Part shown: positions 1 to 7,759 of the stretch, piece by piece
How the letters are laid out: each line of letters opens with the position of its first letter
Position numbering within the stretch: the stretch's first letter is position 1
Virus record (IMG/VR): IMGVR_UViG_3300043446_005561
Coordinates: 1-22,214 of that record
Length of the DNA stretch: 22,214 nucleotides
Direction: 5' to 3' (one strand)
Source: a virus
Made by a program: the position numbers and the translations under genes
Notes under the pieces: generated by a model
What the model was told of the DNA's origin: nothing
The model's database searches: none
What the model saw: the letters and a program-made list of their open reading frames with translations, nothing else

Positions 1-56
1 CATGTTCTATCGGATAATAATAAATGACCTAAATTTATTTGCTTATCTAAATCCAT
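1..56 (-). CDS. 5' end of an unidentified gene, cut by the left edge
   Basis: An ATG at 56-54 overlaps the TAA stop of the large terminase gene as TAATG, and the frame stays open to base 1. The visible residues are MDLDKQINLGHLLLSDRT. Such stop-start overlap suggests translational coupling to gene 17. The upstream sequence has only a poorly placed GGGA, about 12 bases before the ATG, so coupling would be needed. In T4 the gene after 17 is 18 (tail sheath), but these residues do not look like a sheath N-terminus to me. I do not recognise the protein. Eighteen codons is little evidence, so this could be a chance open frame. Confidence 0.45.
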   Translation of the reverse strand, partial: MDLDKQINLGHLLLSDRT

Positions 57-1708
57 TACTGAATATAATCCCACATATATGCCATATCTCCGTATTCGTC
101 AACAAACCATCTATCCCCATCTTCATCAATAAAACTATTTGAATCTGTACCATCGACAATAAACCCAAATGGTGCCATATCTTGTTCTATTTGATTTTTT
201 TGTTCCTCATATAATCTCTTCCTTACGTCTTGATCTGTGAGCTCTTTAAAATAATCCTGTGCAACTAACCAAGCATAAATTACCAAACACATTGCAAGAT
301 CATCATTACAACCTTCTTCCGCTTCAAATGAATTGTGTTTTTGAATAAATGTTGTAAGTTCACTCATAATATCATAGTCATTAAAAAGAAGTTTATTTTC
401 TTCTATCATGGTCTTTAGATTAAGACATCCAACTTTTTTTACTGTTTTGGACATCTTAACGCCAAGTTGAGTTTTTTTACCAGAAAATCCTTGTCCAACT
501 ATTTGTCCAGCTCTCCCCCTCATAGAGCACATGAGGAGATTTGTATATTCTAAGTCATAATGGATAATTGATGCTACCTGATCTCCAACATCATTGACCT
601 CACACAGAATATATGAATTATTATAACTTTTTGCTACATCTACAATAATACTTGGAAAAAGCATTGGTTTAATTTCATTATTTCTATACTTTGCAACTAT
701 TTGATGGGGAAATGTTGTAATATCAACCACTGTAAATGCAGAATAATCATTACCAACACCTCTTGCAACGTCTACAGTTGTTAGATAGTCATGATTTTCT
801 ATAACTTCTTGATAGACATCTAGACCCCCGCTGCTTGTTTTGGGATGATCATAAACAAGAGATCTAAGTTTTGATGGTGCAATAAGAGTATCTACGGATC
901 CTAAAAATTCACATTCAAATTCTACTTTAAATTGAGATTCTGATGTATTTGCTATTGTTTGTTTTTTCCATTCCTCATCTCTGCCCGGAACTTCACTCCA
1001 ATGAACGTCGGTAAATACATATTCATTTTTTCCCTTTTCAGCGTCATGCCACATTCGGTAGAAGTGATTCATACCGTGTGGAGTAGAAACGATTATAACT
1101 TTGGTTTGCTTACCTGAAGTAATCGTAGGATATACTGATGCAAAAAATGAATCTGCAATATGATTTGGGACGAACGCAAATTCGTCCAAAAATAATATAT
1201 TGAATGACATACCACGAACTGCAGAAGCAGAAGTAGAAGCAGCCAAGATTTTACTTCCATTTTCCAGTTCCAGAGAACCTTTGTTCCAAGAAACAATACC
1301 TTGTTGCATCCACTTTGGTAGATTTTCATATGCGGTTTGCAATCTGTCTAATAGTTCTCTTGCAGTCGCTGCTTTGTTTGCCAGAATACCAATGTTTACA
1401 TTATCGTTAAAAACTGCATAATGTAAAAGAAATGCAACCACAGTAGTAGACTTACCAGTCTGTCTGGGCATTTTACAGATATTAAATCTGTGCTTATGGA
1501 AATTGGTAATTAATTTTTCTTGAAAATGATATGGTTTAAATGTCTGTAAACCATGATCTAGGGTCACAATTTTTACATAATTGTTAGCGAAATAAACAGG
1601 ATCGTTCATGCACTTGACAATTTCAAGAACCTGTTCTTCTGTAAATTCGTGAGTAGTATTTGCTTTCTTTAATAAAGGATTACCAAGATATACATCATTA
1701 TTTGGCAT
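56..1708 (-). CDS. 17: Terminase large subunit (packaging ATPase and nuclease), T4 gp17-like
   Basis: This is the motor that translocates DNA into the prohead at the portal and cuts the concatemer. The 550 residues show both expected domains. In the ATPase domain the Walker A motif is MPRQTGKST (residues 80-88), the Walker B motif is ILFLDE (171-176, with D175 and E176), and the coupling motif is STPHG (208-212). In the RNase H-like nuclease domain the acidic triad is D313 in VDVARG, E370 in CEVND, and D469/D470 in NDDLAM. The length is somewhat below the roughly 610 residues of T4 gp17. The last 40 residues form an acidic and aromatic tail ending MWDYIQ. The ATG follows a weak AGGT ribosome site and starts 16 bases after the stop of the 685-residue gene. 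In T4, genes 16 and 17 overlap; here they are separated by that gene. Confidence 0.97.
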   Translation of the reverse strand: MPNNDVYLGNPLLKKANTTHEFTEEQVLEIVKCMNDPVYFANNYVKIVTLDHGLQTFKPYHFQEKLITNFHKHRFNICKMPRQTGKSTTVVAFLLHYAVFNDNVNIGILANKAATARELLDRLQTAYENLPKWMQQGIVSWNKGSLELENGSKILAASTSASAVRGMSFNILFLDEFAFVPNHIADSFFASVYPTITSGKQTKVIIVSTPHGMNHFYRMWHDAEKGKNEYVFTDVHWSEVPGRDEEWKKQTIANTSESQFKVEFECEFLGSVDTLIAPSKLRSLVYDHPKTSSGGLDVYQEVIENHDYLTTVDVARGVGNDYSAFTVVDITTFPHQIVAKYRNNEIKPMLFPSIIVDVAKSYNNSYILCEVNDVGDQVASIIHYDLEYTNLLMCSMRGRAGQIVGQGFSGKKTQLGVKMSKTVKKVGCLNLKTMIEENKLLFNDYDIMSELTTFIQKHNSFEAEEGCNDDLAMCLVIYAWLVAQDYFKELTDQDVRKRLYEEQKNQIEQDMAPFGFIVDGTDSNSFIDEDGDRWFVDEYGDMAYMWDYIQ

Positions 1709-1724
1709 AATAAAGACCTATTAA

Positions 1725-3782
1725 TTAATTACAGTTCCAGCGTTTGCGTGCTGCTTTACCTCTTTCTCCGGTCCAACTTCTAGAGCGACTGCAGAAATTT
1801 CTTCTTCTTTTCCAGTCCGCAGAACCTGGTTTTAATTCTGAAGGAGGTGTAGTAACAGCAGTTTTTAGTTTTGAACCTGGATTCTCTCTGCGATATGCCT
1901 TTACCGCTTCTGGACTTAATCCATCAGTTTTATCTTGACGATTCACTTTCTGCCAATCTTCATCAACTTCAACTTCTTCTCCCATAGGTTTTACATAGTT
2001 TCTATTGGGACCTGGTTTTGCTGAACTCCCACCTTGAGGACCAAATGCTTGAATCAATGGTTGTCCAGGTTGAATTTCCGAAACTGAATGATAAATTACC
2101 TTACTTCCGGGATAAACTTTTTGGAGTTCATCATTAATTTCTTTACGTGTTGGCAGTTTAACCTGAGGGAAAAACATTTTTAATGAATAATATTTTCCTC
2201 TCCAGGTTAAAGTTACTACAACAACATTTCCAGTTTGAGATTGCATTCTTGTGGATTCCTCTACTTGAGATTTAAACCCTTTAATTGGTTCTGGTTTTAT
2301 AAGATCAATTACTTCAGCAAAGGTATTTCCATCGGCATCTTCAATAGTTACATTTTCTTTTTTAACGCAACGATTATATTTTTTACCAAAAAGTTCCTGG
2401 GTTCCTTTTTTCTTATATCCTGACCAACACTTCATTTCATCCACAATTTTATCTACAATTTTTTCTTCTTTTTTGATAGAAGGAAGTTCTGTGGTTGATC
2501 CAAGTTTTCCTGACGCTGCAGATCTTTCTCCTTGAGTAGATCCTTTTACGGCAACGTTTCTAATTTTTTCTCTTTTCTGTGCCTTTTTGTGTACAGATGG
2601 ATCTATAGTAAATCCAACTGATTCTTCCATTTCTCCACTTGAAACATAATCTGCGGCAGTGTCAATATAATCTGCGGCTTTGGTAATTTTTGATTGGACC
2701 CATGCCTCTACGTTACCTTCACCTTTTCCAACCTTCGCTTGTAATCTTTTTGCTGCACTCATTAAAGTTTCTAATTCAGATCTTATCATGGAATATTCAT
2801 GATCTTTTATGGAAACTTTGTCCCATGCCTTTTCTCCATAAGAGCATTCGGACCTTGTTTCTCTTTTATCGCATAAAGGACAAAATCTTTCTTCTTCGTG
2901 CATAGTCTCCTCCGATTTAGTTCCCCAGTTTGCAGCGCCAACTTTACGACATTTTACTAGTGCCCCAGAAGCATATGCACTTGGCCAAACGTCATATCTA
3001 GACTTTACCTTATTATAACAAGCATCTTTTTTGCCACTACCTTTATTTGGTTTGTCTTTTACTTCTTTTAGGTCCATCTCTTCAGTTCTTACGTTAGTTG
3101 GTTTTTCGCCACCAGTTTTTTCTGGTTGGTTTGGATCTAATCTATTTTTTCTTCTTCTTGCTCTTTCCTCTTCTTCATCGGATAAATTTGCAGATATTTT
3201 AGAACTTCCGCATTTTGGTGTAGAAGTTTGACCTGGTTGACGAGCACATGGTTTACCTGCCCATTTTCCGCCCAGCTGAACCCATCCTTTTTTACCATCA
3301 GAGGATTTTGATTTATTAAACCAATCGTGAAGTCCTTCATCTCCAGATTTATTTTCTTCTTTTAATTTTTCTGGTAAAGAAAATAAATCCCAATATCTTG
3401 GTCCATATTTACATTCACTTCTCAATTGAGTTTTTTTGCATTTTGGGCAATATCTTTTCTCATAATCAACATGAACTCCATTCATTGGCGGCATATGAAC
3501 TGGAGAATCTACATCTCCCATTGCAACATCAGCATATTCTTTTACATCTTTAAATTTTTTATGCTCCTTTTTAGCACTCGCTTCCATTTTTTTCAGACGA
3601 GTATAATAATCTGGTATTTCATCTAGATGCTGAAGAGCAATATCCATAGCAAGTTTATGATCTTTAGTATGTTCATGCTCAATAGGTTCGCCCATATCCA
3701 GCTGCTTTTGTATGAAAGAAACATCTAGTCGATGCTTCTTTGCAATTTGCTCAACTGTTTTATGAGGTTTAAGTTTGCCCAT
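1725..3782 (-). CDS. Multi-domain protein of unknown function between the terminase genes (DUF5661/DUF5872/DUF6321-like modules)
   Basis: A 685-residue, Lys/Glu-rich hydrophilic protein with no signal peptide or membrane segment. It reads as a string of small modules. Residues 1-75 resemble DUF5661 (HEHTKDHKLAMDIALQHL). Residues 111-132 hold a Cys motif CPKC...RSECKYG...WD. Residues 147-195 resemble a DUF5872-type segment (GDEGLHDWF...GWVQ...CARQPG). Residues 253-286 contain CYNKVKSRYDVWPSAYASG. A second Cys motif CPLC...RSECSYG...WD lies at 300-321. Residues 335-385 contain AWVQSKITKAADYIDTAADY. Residues 449-476 contain KCWSGYKKKGT...RCVKKE. Residues 517-580 hold a small alpha/beta segment (VVVTLTWRGKYYSLKMFF). 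Residues 622-684 resemble DUF6321 (LSPEAVKAYRRENPGSKL...WNC). Family names are from memory. I have seen such modules in marine T4-like phages and large DNA viruses, with no assigned role. The gene lies between 16 and 17, so a packaging, DNA-binding or internal head role is possible but unproven. Confidence 0.9.
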   Translation of the reverse strand: MGKLKPHKTVEQIAKKHRLDVSFIQKQLDMGEPIEHEHTKDHKLAMDIALQHLDEIPDYYTRLKKMEASAKKEHKKFKDVKEYADVAMGDVDSPVHMPPMNGVHVDYEKRYCPKCKKTQLRSECKYGPRYWDLFSLPEKLKEENKSGDEGLHDWFNKSKSSDGKKGWVQLGGKWAGKPCARQPGQTSTPKCGSSKISANLSDEEEERARRRKNRLDPNQPEKTGGEKPTNVRTEEMDLKEVKDKPNKGSGKKDACYNKVKSRYDVWPSAYASGALVKCRKVGAANWGTKSEETMHEEERFCPLCDKRETRSECSYGEKAWDKVSIKDHEYSMIRSELETLMSAAKRLQAKVGKGEGNVEAWVQSKITKAADYIDTAADYVSSGEMEESVGFTIDPSVHKKAQKREKIRNVAVKGSTQGERSAASGKLGSTTELPSIKKEEKIVDKIVDEMKCWSGYKKKGTQELFGKKYNRCVKKENVTIEDADGNTFAEVIDLIKPEPIKGFKSQVEESTRMQSQTGNVVVVTLTWRGKYYSLKMFFPQVKLPTRKEINDELQKVYPGSKVIYHSVSEIQPGQPLIQAFGPQGGSSAKPGPNRNYVKPMGEEVEVDEDWQKVNRQDKTDGLSPEAVKAYRRENPGSKLKTAVTTPPSELKPGSADWKRRRNFCSRSRSWTGERGKAARKRWNCN

Positions 3783-3804
3783 GAATACTATAAAACTTCT
3801 TATT

Positions 3805-3812
3805 TATTTATT
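3805..3812 (-). promoter_or_regulatory. Late-promoter-like octamer AATAAATA before the multi-domain gene
   Basis: On the minus strand the octamer reads AATAAATA, one mismatch from the T4 late promoter TATAAATA. It contains the TAA stop codon of gene 16 at positions 3-5. It lies 22 bases upstream of the next ATG. A second overlapping ATAAATAA follows in the same AT-rich run, so the exact element is uncertain. Confidence 0.4.
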
Positions 3813-4242
3813 GTTCTAATTGTGCTTGAGATTGTTGCTTAAGAAGTTTTGCTAATTCTGCAGTTGATCCGACAAAAAGAGCGTTATTAACTGTTGTCGG
3901 ACCTTTAATTTTTTCCTCTTCAATATCCTTTAACTTCTTTTGTAAATCCATCAATTTATCTGTTGCATCCGCGACATTTTTTATAAGTTGACCAGCAACT
4001 TCATATGCACGGGGCATTTCACTTTCCTGAGCAAGTTCCAAAATACCATTAATGGCTTCTTGCCCCTTCTCTATTAAAGAGTATAAATTTCCTCTGGTAT
4101 AATCATAATCACTTTTTATATCATTAGAAGAAGATGATATTTTTTCTATTTTTTCAATGACATCACTTTTTTCTACAGGCACTATCTCACTTTCTACATT
4201 GAAAGTTTCATTAAGAGAGTCAAATTTTTTAGACATTTTCAT
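3808..4242 (-). CDS. 16: Terminase small subunit, T4 gp16-like
   Basis: A 144-residue, charged, mostly helical protein placed directly after gene 15, where T4 has gene 16 (164 residues). Small terminases form rings that recognise viral DNA and regulate the gp17 ATPase. The middle and C-terminal parts look helical and coiled-coil-like (LIKNVADATDKLMDLQKK, then LKDIEEEKIKG), which fits ring oligomerisation. The N-terminal KFDSLNETFN is reminiscent of marine T4-like gp16. The first ATG (MKMSKK) begins 5 bases after the gene 15 stop with no Shine-Dalgarno site. The second ATG two codons later, giving MSKKFDSL, is an equally good or better start. Identification rests on gene order and general character more than on sequence signature. 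Confidence 0.75.
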   Translation of the reverse strand: MKMSKKFDSLNETFNVESEIVPVEKSDVIEKIEKISSSSNDIKSDYDYTRGNLYSLIEKGQEAINGILELAQESEMPRAYEVAGQLIKNVADATDKLMDLQKKLKDIEEEKIKGPTTVNNALFVGSTAELAKLLKQQSQAQLEQ

Positions 4243-4247
4243 ACACT

Positions 4248-5249
4248 TTAAAATACTGATCCACTAAATCCAAAATCATCACCATCTTCAATTAGAAGAT
4301 TATCTGCAGAAGTGATTGATTTAACTTCTGCCCCAGATAGATGTGAAGTTATTGTTGTCCCATCTCTACCTCTATTTACAGTGAGCATATTTCCTGATTT
4401 AGCAGTAACAAAAACTTCTTCACCCTCAATATCTAAGTAAGTGTTTGCTGTTATTGTAGATGCGTCATTGACAGTGACTAAGGTATCTTCGATACTAATA
4501 TCTTTAGATAAATTAGTTATTATTGTGCCCGTGTAATTTTTAATCGCTCTTGGTTCTGCTGAATATACAATTTCTCTTGATGGTGAATTTGTAGTATCTC
4601 CAGCAATATAACCAATAGAAGTTTTCTTGATAATATCTTTCGTTGCAGAAGAAACAGGGCCAAACAGATAAGTCTTTGCAGTAAATCTTAGCGTGTATAT
4701 GAGAACTCTTCTAGTTGTGAAATTACCCTCATAATCATCTTGCATTGTAATATTTTCAAGAACCACCGGTATGTCTCTTTTTTCATTAATTGCATCAACT
4801 AGCTCTACTGACATTGTATATGCCGGCTGGAAATATGGTAAAATTTGCTCTAAAATTTGCAAGGCATCATCATTAAGTTTGCACATTAGACTTAATTCAA
4901 ATTGCATATTATAGGGAACTGGAAGATAAACCTTTTTAGTCTCAGTTCCGTCAACCGATGATTTTGCTGTAAATGTTTGAGTTGTAGTTGCTTTTCTAGA
5001 AGGATCATAAGTCAATCCAGTAAATTCAAATGACATTCTTGGTAATGTAATTTGAACCGGTTTATTTAAATCTGGAGATTGCTCTAACCTTGCAAGAAAT
5101 TTTTGAGTGGGACCGTATGCAAGAGGAACCTTTATAATACTCTTTACATTACCATTATTATCCGTATGTTTGATGTCAATTTCATTAAACAAAGAACCAA
5201 AAGCAATTATAGTTCTTTTTAAAATTTCGTGATAAAAATATTCAAACAT
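4248..5249 (-). CDS. 15: Tail completion / proximal sheath stabiliser protein, T4 gp15-like
   Basis: This hexameric terminator caps the finished tail tube and sheath and docks onto the gp13-gp14 neck. The 333 residues match T4 gp15 over the first two thirds: MFEYFYHE at the start, then FNEIDIKH, LPRMSFEFTGL, MQFELSLMCKL, and LQILEQILPYFQPAY, which is nearly the T4 sequence. T4 gp15 has about 272 residues. The excess is a C-terminal extension (about 250-310) with the pattern VTVNDAS...YLDIEGEEVFV...LTVNRGRDGTTITSH, a beta-rich cassette also found in two other proteins here. The ATG has a good AAGGA site 7 bases upstream. The gene follows a 40-base gap that carries a late-promoter-like octamer. 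Confidence 0.93.
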   Translation of the reverse strand: MFEYFYHEILKRTIIAFGSLFNEIDIKHTDNNGNVKSIIKVPLAYGPTQKFLARLEQSPDLNKPVQITLPRMSFEFTGLTYDPSRKATTTQTFTAKSSVDGTETKKVYLPVPYNMQFELSLMCKLNDDALQILEQILPYFQPAYTMSVELVDAINEKRDIPVVLENITMQDDYEGNFTTRRVLIYTLRFTAKTYLFGPVSSATKDIIKKTSIGYIAGDTTNSPSREIVYSAEPRAIKNYTGTIITNLSKDISIEDTLVTVNDASTITANTYLDIEGEEVFVTAKSGNMLTVNRGRDGTTITSHLSGAEVKSITSADNLLIEDGDDFGFSGSVF

Positions 5250-5256
5250 ACTTTAA

Positions 5257-5261
5257 TCCTT
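5257..5261 (-). promoter_or_regulatory. Shine-Dalgarno site of gene 15
   Basis: AAGGA on the minus strand, 7 bases before the ATG at 5249-5247. It supports this start for gene 15. Confidence 0.75.
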
Positions 5262-5286
5262 TTAATATACTATCTATAATAAATTA

Positions 5287-5294
5287 TATTTATG
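5287..5294 (-). promoter_or_regulatory. Late-promoter-like octamer CATAAATA before gene 15
   Basis: The minus strand reads CATAAATA, one mismatch from the T4 late consensus TATAAATA. It contains the TAA stop codon of gene 14 at its positions 3-5. It ends 37 bases before the gene 15 ATG, leaving room for a short leader that includes the ribosome site. Confidence 0.5.
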
Positions 5295-6696
5295 GGATTC
5301 CAAATGGGTTAGATTCGCTGAAATCAATAATTTTATCTGCTTCTTCTTCAATTTCTTCATTATTTGCAAATCCGTCTTTAACAGCAAAAAATTCGACTTT
5401 TCTTAAGTAATGAGAAGCACTGGATGAAGTTCCAACTATATTTTCTCCCGAAATAAACTCCCCATTTACTTGTGATACCTCTAAAATGTTTGTTGTGGAG
5501 TTCCAAGATCTTACTCTTGCAGTTACTCCACTTTGAGAACCTGTTACAACTTCATTAAATATAAAGTTGCCAAAAGAATTGAATAGGGGATTACCTATTA
5601 CAATCGTTGGTGGAACAGTATAACCCAGTCCAGCGTTTGTTATTCTAATTTGGGTTATTGATCCCGCAGCAGAAACAACTGCAGTAGCTGCCGCAGAAAC
5701 TGAAGAAATCCCACTAAATGTTATAGATGGTGAGTTAACGTATCCGGATCCAGAATTAGTTATAGTAATAATTCCTACTATTCCATCCCCTATAAGCGCA
5801 GTCGCAGTAGCTCCTTTTCCACCTCCCCCAATGAATCTTACTTTTGGTGCAACAGTATATCCATATCCTGGGTTAATTATGTCTACACTTTGAACAGATT
5901 GTGCTGATGGATTCGTATTATCGTTACATACAACAATTCCAGATATCATCTTTGCAATAGCAGATGAAGTTGCACCACCATTTGGAGCAGAAGATATACC
6001 AACAGTTGGGACAGAAGTATAACCACCACCTCTATTTGTGACTGTTATAGATCTGACACCTCCATTAACAAGGCTAGTAATTGCAGATGCAGTTACTCCA
6101 AATCCTACCATTAAAAGTTTTTGTATATTTCCTATTGGTACAGATTCTTGACCACCACTTCCACTTATATTGTCATCAATATCTTCAATTCCAGTATCAA
6201 TAATCTCATCTTCATATCTGAATAATTCGCATCTTAATTCGTAAGTATATAATCCCTGAAGTTGATAAAAAGGTTTTTCATGTTCTACATATTTAATCTC
6301 AAATAAACGATCTCCTAATGGAAAATAAATTAAATCCCCTTCTTTTGGTCTTGTAGATAATTTAATATTTGGTTGATTTGTAATTAATGGTGAAATATAA
6401 GTTTTAAATCTTTCTCTAGAAATAGTTAAACTTACTTCATTGAGAGCTTGTATTCCAAATTTTGATAAAATTGTTGGATTATCATTATAACCTTCAAAAT
6501 TATTTAAATATGCTTCAATTGGATATGCACTATTAAATACAGATTCTATAACTTCCTTAATTACCTTTTTTTCGGTAATGTATTTCCTAGGTAAATAATA
6601 AACTTCAACACCATACATCCTCAACTGCTCATTAATTAAATCTTGTATGAGACTTTGTTCTGTTTTTGAACCTTGAAGAAAAAATGGGTTAAGCAT
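5290..6696 (-). CDS. 14: Neck protein, T4 gp14-like, with a large inserted beta-repeat region
   Basis: gp14 joins gp13 at the neck to close the filled head and bind the tail. Residues 20-165 match the T4 core: RMYGVEVYYLPRKYI (27-41), EAYLNNFEGY (61-70), LSKFGIQALNEVSLTI (78-92), RPKEGDLIYFPLGDRLFEI (116-134), and KPFYQL. The C-terminus SESNPFGIP resembles the SSPF-containing end of T4 gp14. T4 gp14 has about 256 residues and this has 468. The surplus is an insertion at about 180-435 carrying four Gly-Tyr turn repeats (NRGGGYTSVP, NPGYGYTVAP, NSGSGYVNSP, NAGLGYTVPP), then a cassette with GSQSGVTARV. The ATG has an AGGG site 6 bases upstream, inside the end of gene 13. The gap to gene 13 is 3 bases. 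Confidence 0.93.
   Translation of the reverse strand: MLNPFFLQGSKTEQSLIQDLINEQLRMYGVEVYYLPRKYITEKKVIKEVIESVFNSAYPIEAYLNNFEGYNDNPTILSKFGIQALNEVSLTISRERFKTYISPLITNQPNIKLSTRPKEGDLIYFPLGDRLFEIKYVEHEKPFYQLQGLYTYELRCELFRYEDEIIDTGIEDIDDNISGSGGQESVPIGNIQKLLMVGFGVTASAITSLVNGGVRSITVTNRGGGYTSVPTVGISSAPNGGATSSAIAKMISGIVVCNDNTNPSAQSVQSVDIINPGYGYTVAPKVRFIGGGGKGATATALIGDGIVGIITITNSGSGYVNSPSITFSGISSVSAAATAVVSAAGSITQIRITNAGLGYTVPPTIVIGNPLFNSFGNFIFNEVVTGSQSGVTARVRSWNSTTNILEVSQVNGEFISGENIVGTSSSASHYLRKVEFFAVKDGFANNEEIEEEADKIIDFSESNPFGIP
5602..6036 (-). repeat. Four protein-level Gly-Tyr turn repeats inside gene 14
   Basis: Residues 221-365 of gp14 hold four copies of the pattern N-x-G-x-G-Y-x(3)-P-x-[IV], about 40-55 residues apart. 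Each is preceded by a strand such as ITVT, VDII, ITIT or IRIT. The DNA of the copies has diverged, so this is an old protein repeat rather than a recent DNA duplication. Confidence 0.8.
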
Positions 6697-6699
6697 ATA

Positions 6700-7554
6700 T
6701 TACCCTATCATGTCTAAAGGTGGAAGTTCGTAAGTGCTAGACATTTTTTCCATTAATATGTCTATTTCCCTTTGCGCGTCATCATACATCTGCCTGCCAT
6801 TTAATTCAACCCCACCCGGCAATTTAACACCTGTAAATTTCATCATATTTTGCCCCCATTGTCGCTTAATCAGAGAAGTTAAATATGGTTTTAGAAAAGA
6901 ATCATTCCATACTCTAGAATAATCATTTGGATCTAAAGTTGAATAACAATCAATTACAAAATATTGAGTATCGCTAACTGAAGACCAATCAATATCCAAG
7001 TATAATCTATCTTGCCTTTTATTAAATCTTATTTGTTTATGTGTATTTAAAAGGAAATCAAGATCTTCTAAGTATGTCTTCACCATAGCATAACTCAAGA
7101 GTTCCGTTGTTCCCCAATAATAAATATCGTTTAAAAATAATTGATATTTAACACTAAACATGTTATGGGTAATTGTATTAGCTCCATCAAATGTGAAGAT
7201 TTTATTAACACCTATAACACTTGGAGGAACTTGAAGATAATTGCTATTTTCATAAAATGTAAACGTTGTAGCAGTTCCTACTATATTTGAAGATGCAGAG
7301 GTAGTAGCTATCCCAACAGAACTAGTTGCATTAGTCCCATAACCAGCTCTACCTCTATTAATATCATCTTTTGTTACTTTATACTTATAAAAGGTTGGAT
7401 AAACTCCATCAAAATGTCTTTCTTGAAAAAATTGTACAGCGTCATCTACTAAATCTTCTATCTGCTCATCTGCAACATTAATTTCTAAAACTGGCGCTCC
7501 CAGTTTTCTTTTACAGTAATCTATCAGTTCCTGCCTAGTTGATGGTTGCGCCAT
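6700..7554 (-). CDS. 13: Neck protein, T4 gp13-like
   Basis: gp13 forms the ring below the portal that, with gp14, seals the DNA-filled head and accepts the tail. The 284 residues (T4 gp13 about 309) start MAQPSTRQELIDYCKRKLGA, followed by VLEINVADEQIEDLVDDAVQFFQERHFDG, the characteristic helical N-terminus of this family in T4-like phages. The second half has FLNDIYYWG, LSYAMVKTYLEDLDFL, QDRLYLDIDW and LIKRQWGQNMMKF, which fit the conserved core. Between residues about 70 and 100 is a short Gly/Thr/Ser-rich stretch (SSVGIATTSASSNIVGTATT), a low-complexity style repeated throughout the structural proteins of this window. A late-promoter-like octamer lies 22 bases upstream. The gene is 3 bases from gene 14 and is probably co-transcribed with it. 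Confidence 0.92.
   Translation of the reverse strand: MAQPSTRQELIDYCKRKLGAPVLEINVADEQIEDLVDDAVQFFQERHFDGVYPTFYKYKVTKDDINRGRAGYGTNATSSVGIATTSASSNIVGTATTFTFYENSNYLQVPPSVIGVNKIFTFDGANTITHNMFSVKYQLFLNDIYYWGTTELLSYAMVKTYLEDLDFLLNTHKQIRFNKRQDRLYLDIDWSSVSDTQYFVIDCYSTLDPNDYSRVWNDSFLKPYLTSLIKRQWGQNMMKFTGVKLPGGVELNGRQMYDDAQREIDILMEKMSSTYELPPLDMIG
6703..6706 (-). promoter_or_regulatory. Shine-Dalgarno site of gene 14
   Basis: AGGG on the minus strand, 6 bases before the gene 14 ATG. It lies within the last codons of gene 13. Confidence 0.6.
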
Positions 7555-7576
7555 TTATTTTTATTCTACTTTAAAA

Positions 7577-7584
7577 TATTTATG
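7577..7584 (-). promoter_or_regulatory. Late-promoter-like octamer CATAAATA before gene 13
   Basis: The minus strand reads CATAAATA, one mismatch from TATAAATA. Its positions 3-5 are the TAA stop of the 59-residue gene. It ends 22 bases before the gene 13 ATG. Confidence 0.5.
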
Positions 7585-7759
7585 TTTTAAAGGGTATCAT
7601 TTGAGAAACAACTTCTTGCTGTTTTAAATATAACTTATAGTAGCATTTTGCAACATTTTTTAAAGCATCCAAATCGGATAATTTATCAATTTCTGATGAT
7701 ACTTTAAAATATTCAAAACTTTTACTCAAATTTTCAAGTTCTATATTATCTGGGTTCAT
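7580..7759 (-). CDS. Small conserved-looking phage protein, 59 residues, unknown function
   Basis: Reading from ATG at 7759-7757 gives MNPDNIELENLSKSFEYFKV, then a helical, Lys/Leu-rich middle (IDKLSDLDALKNVAKCYYKL) and YLKQQEVVSQMIPFKT before TAA at 7582-7580. It has one of the best ribosome sites in the window, AGGAG 8 bases upstream. Its start overlaps the end of the preceding 75-codon gene by 14 bases. I recall similar short proteins beside gene 13 in marine T4-like phages, without a known role. It is predicted to be a soluble helical protein. Placement between the giant virion protein and the neck genes suggests a small structural or assembly factor, but nothing in the sequence proves it. 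Confidence 0.85.
   Translation of the reverse strand: MNPDNIELENLSKSFEYFKVSSEIDKLSDLDALKNVAKCYYKLYLKQQEVVSQMIPFKT

Noticed and set aside
1725-3782. Prohead-protease type cleavage sites ([LI]-x-E before G or A) in the 685-residue protein
   Set aside because: Reading through the protein, I found no clear match, so there is no sequence support for processing by a gp21-like protease.
3783-3807. ATAAATAAATAAG run as a set of several promoters
   Set aside because: The tetranucleotide-like repetition means that overlapping matches are expected. Only the copy in register with the stop codon is reported, at low confidence.
5276-5292. AT-only inverted repeat near the end of gene 14, considered as a terminator
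   Set aside because: The stem would be pure A-T, short, and without a following U-run in the right place. The overlap with the late-promoter-like octamer explains the sequence better.
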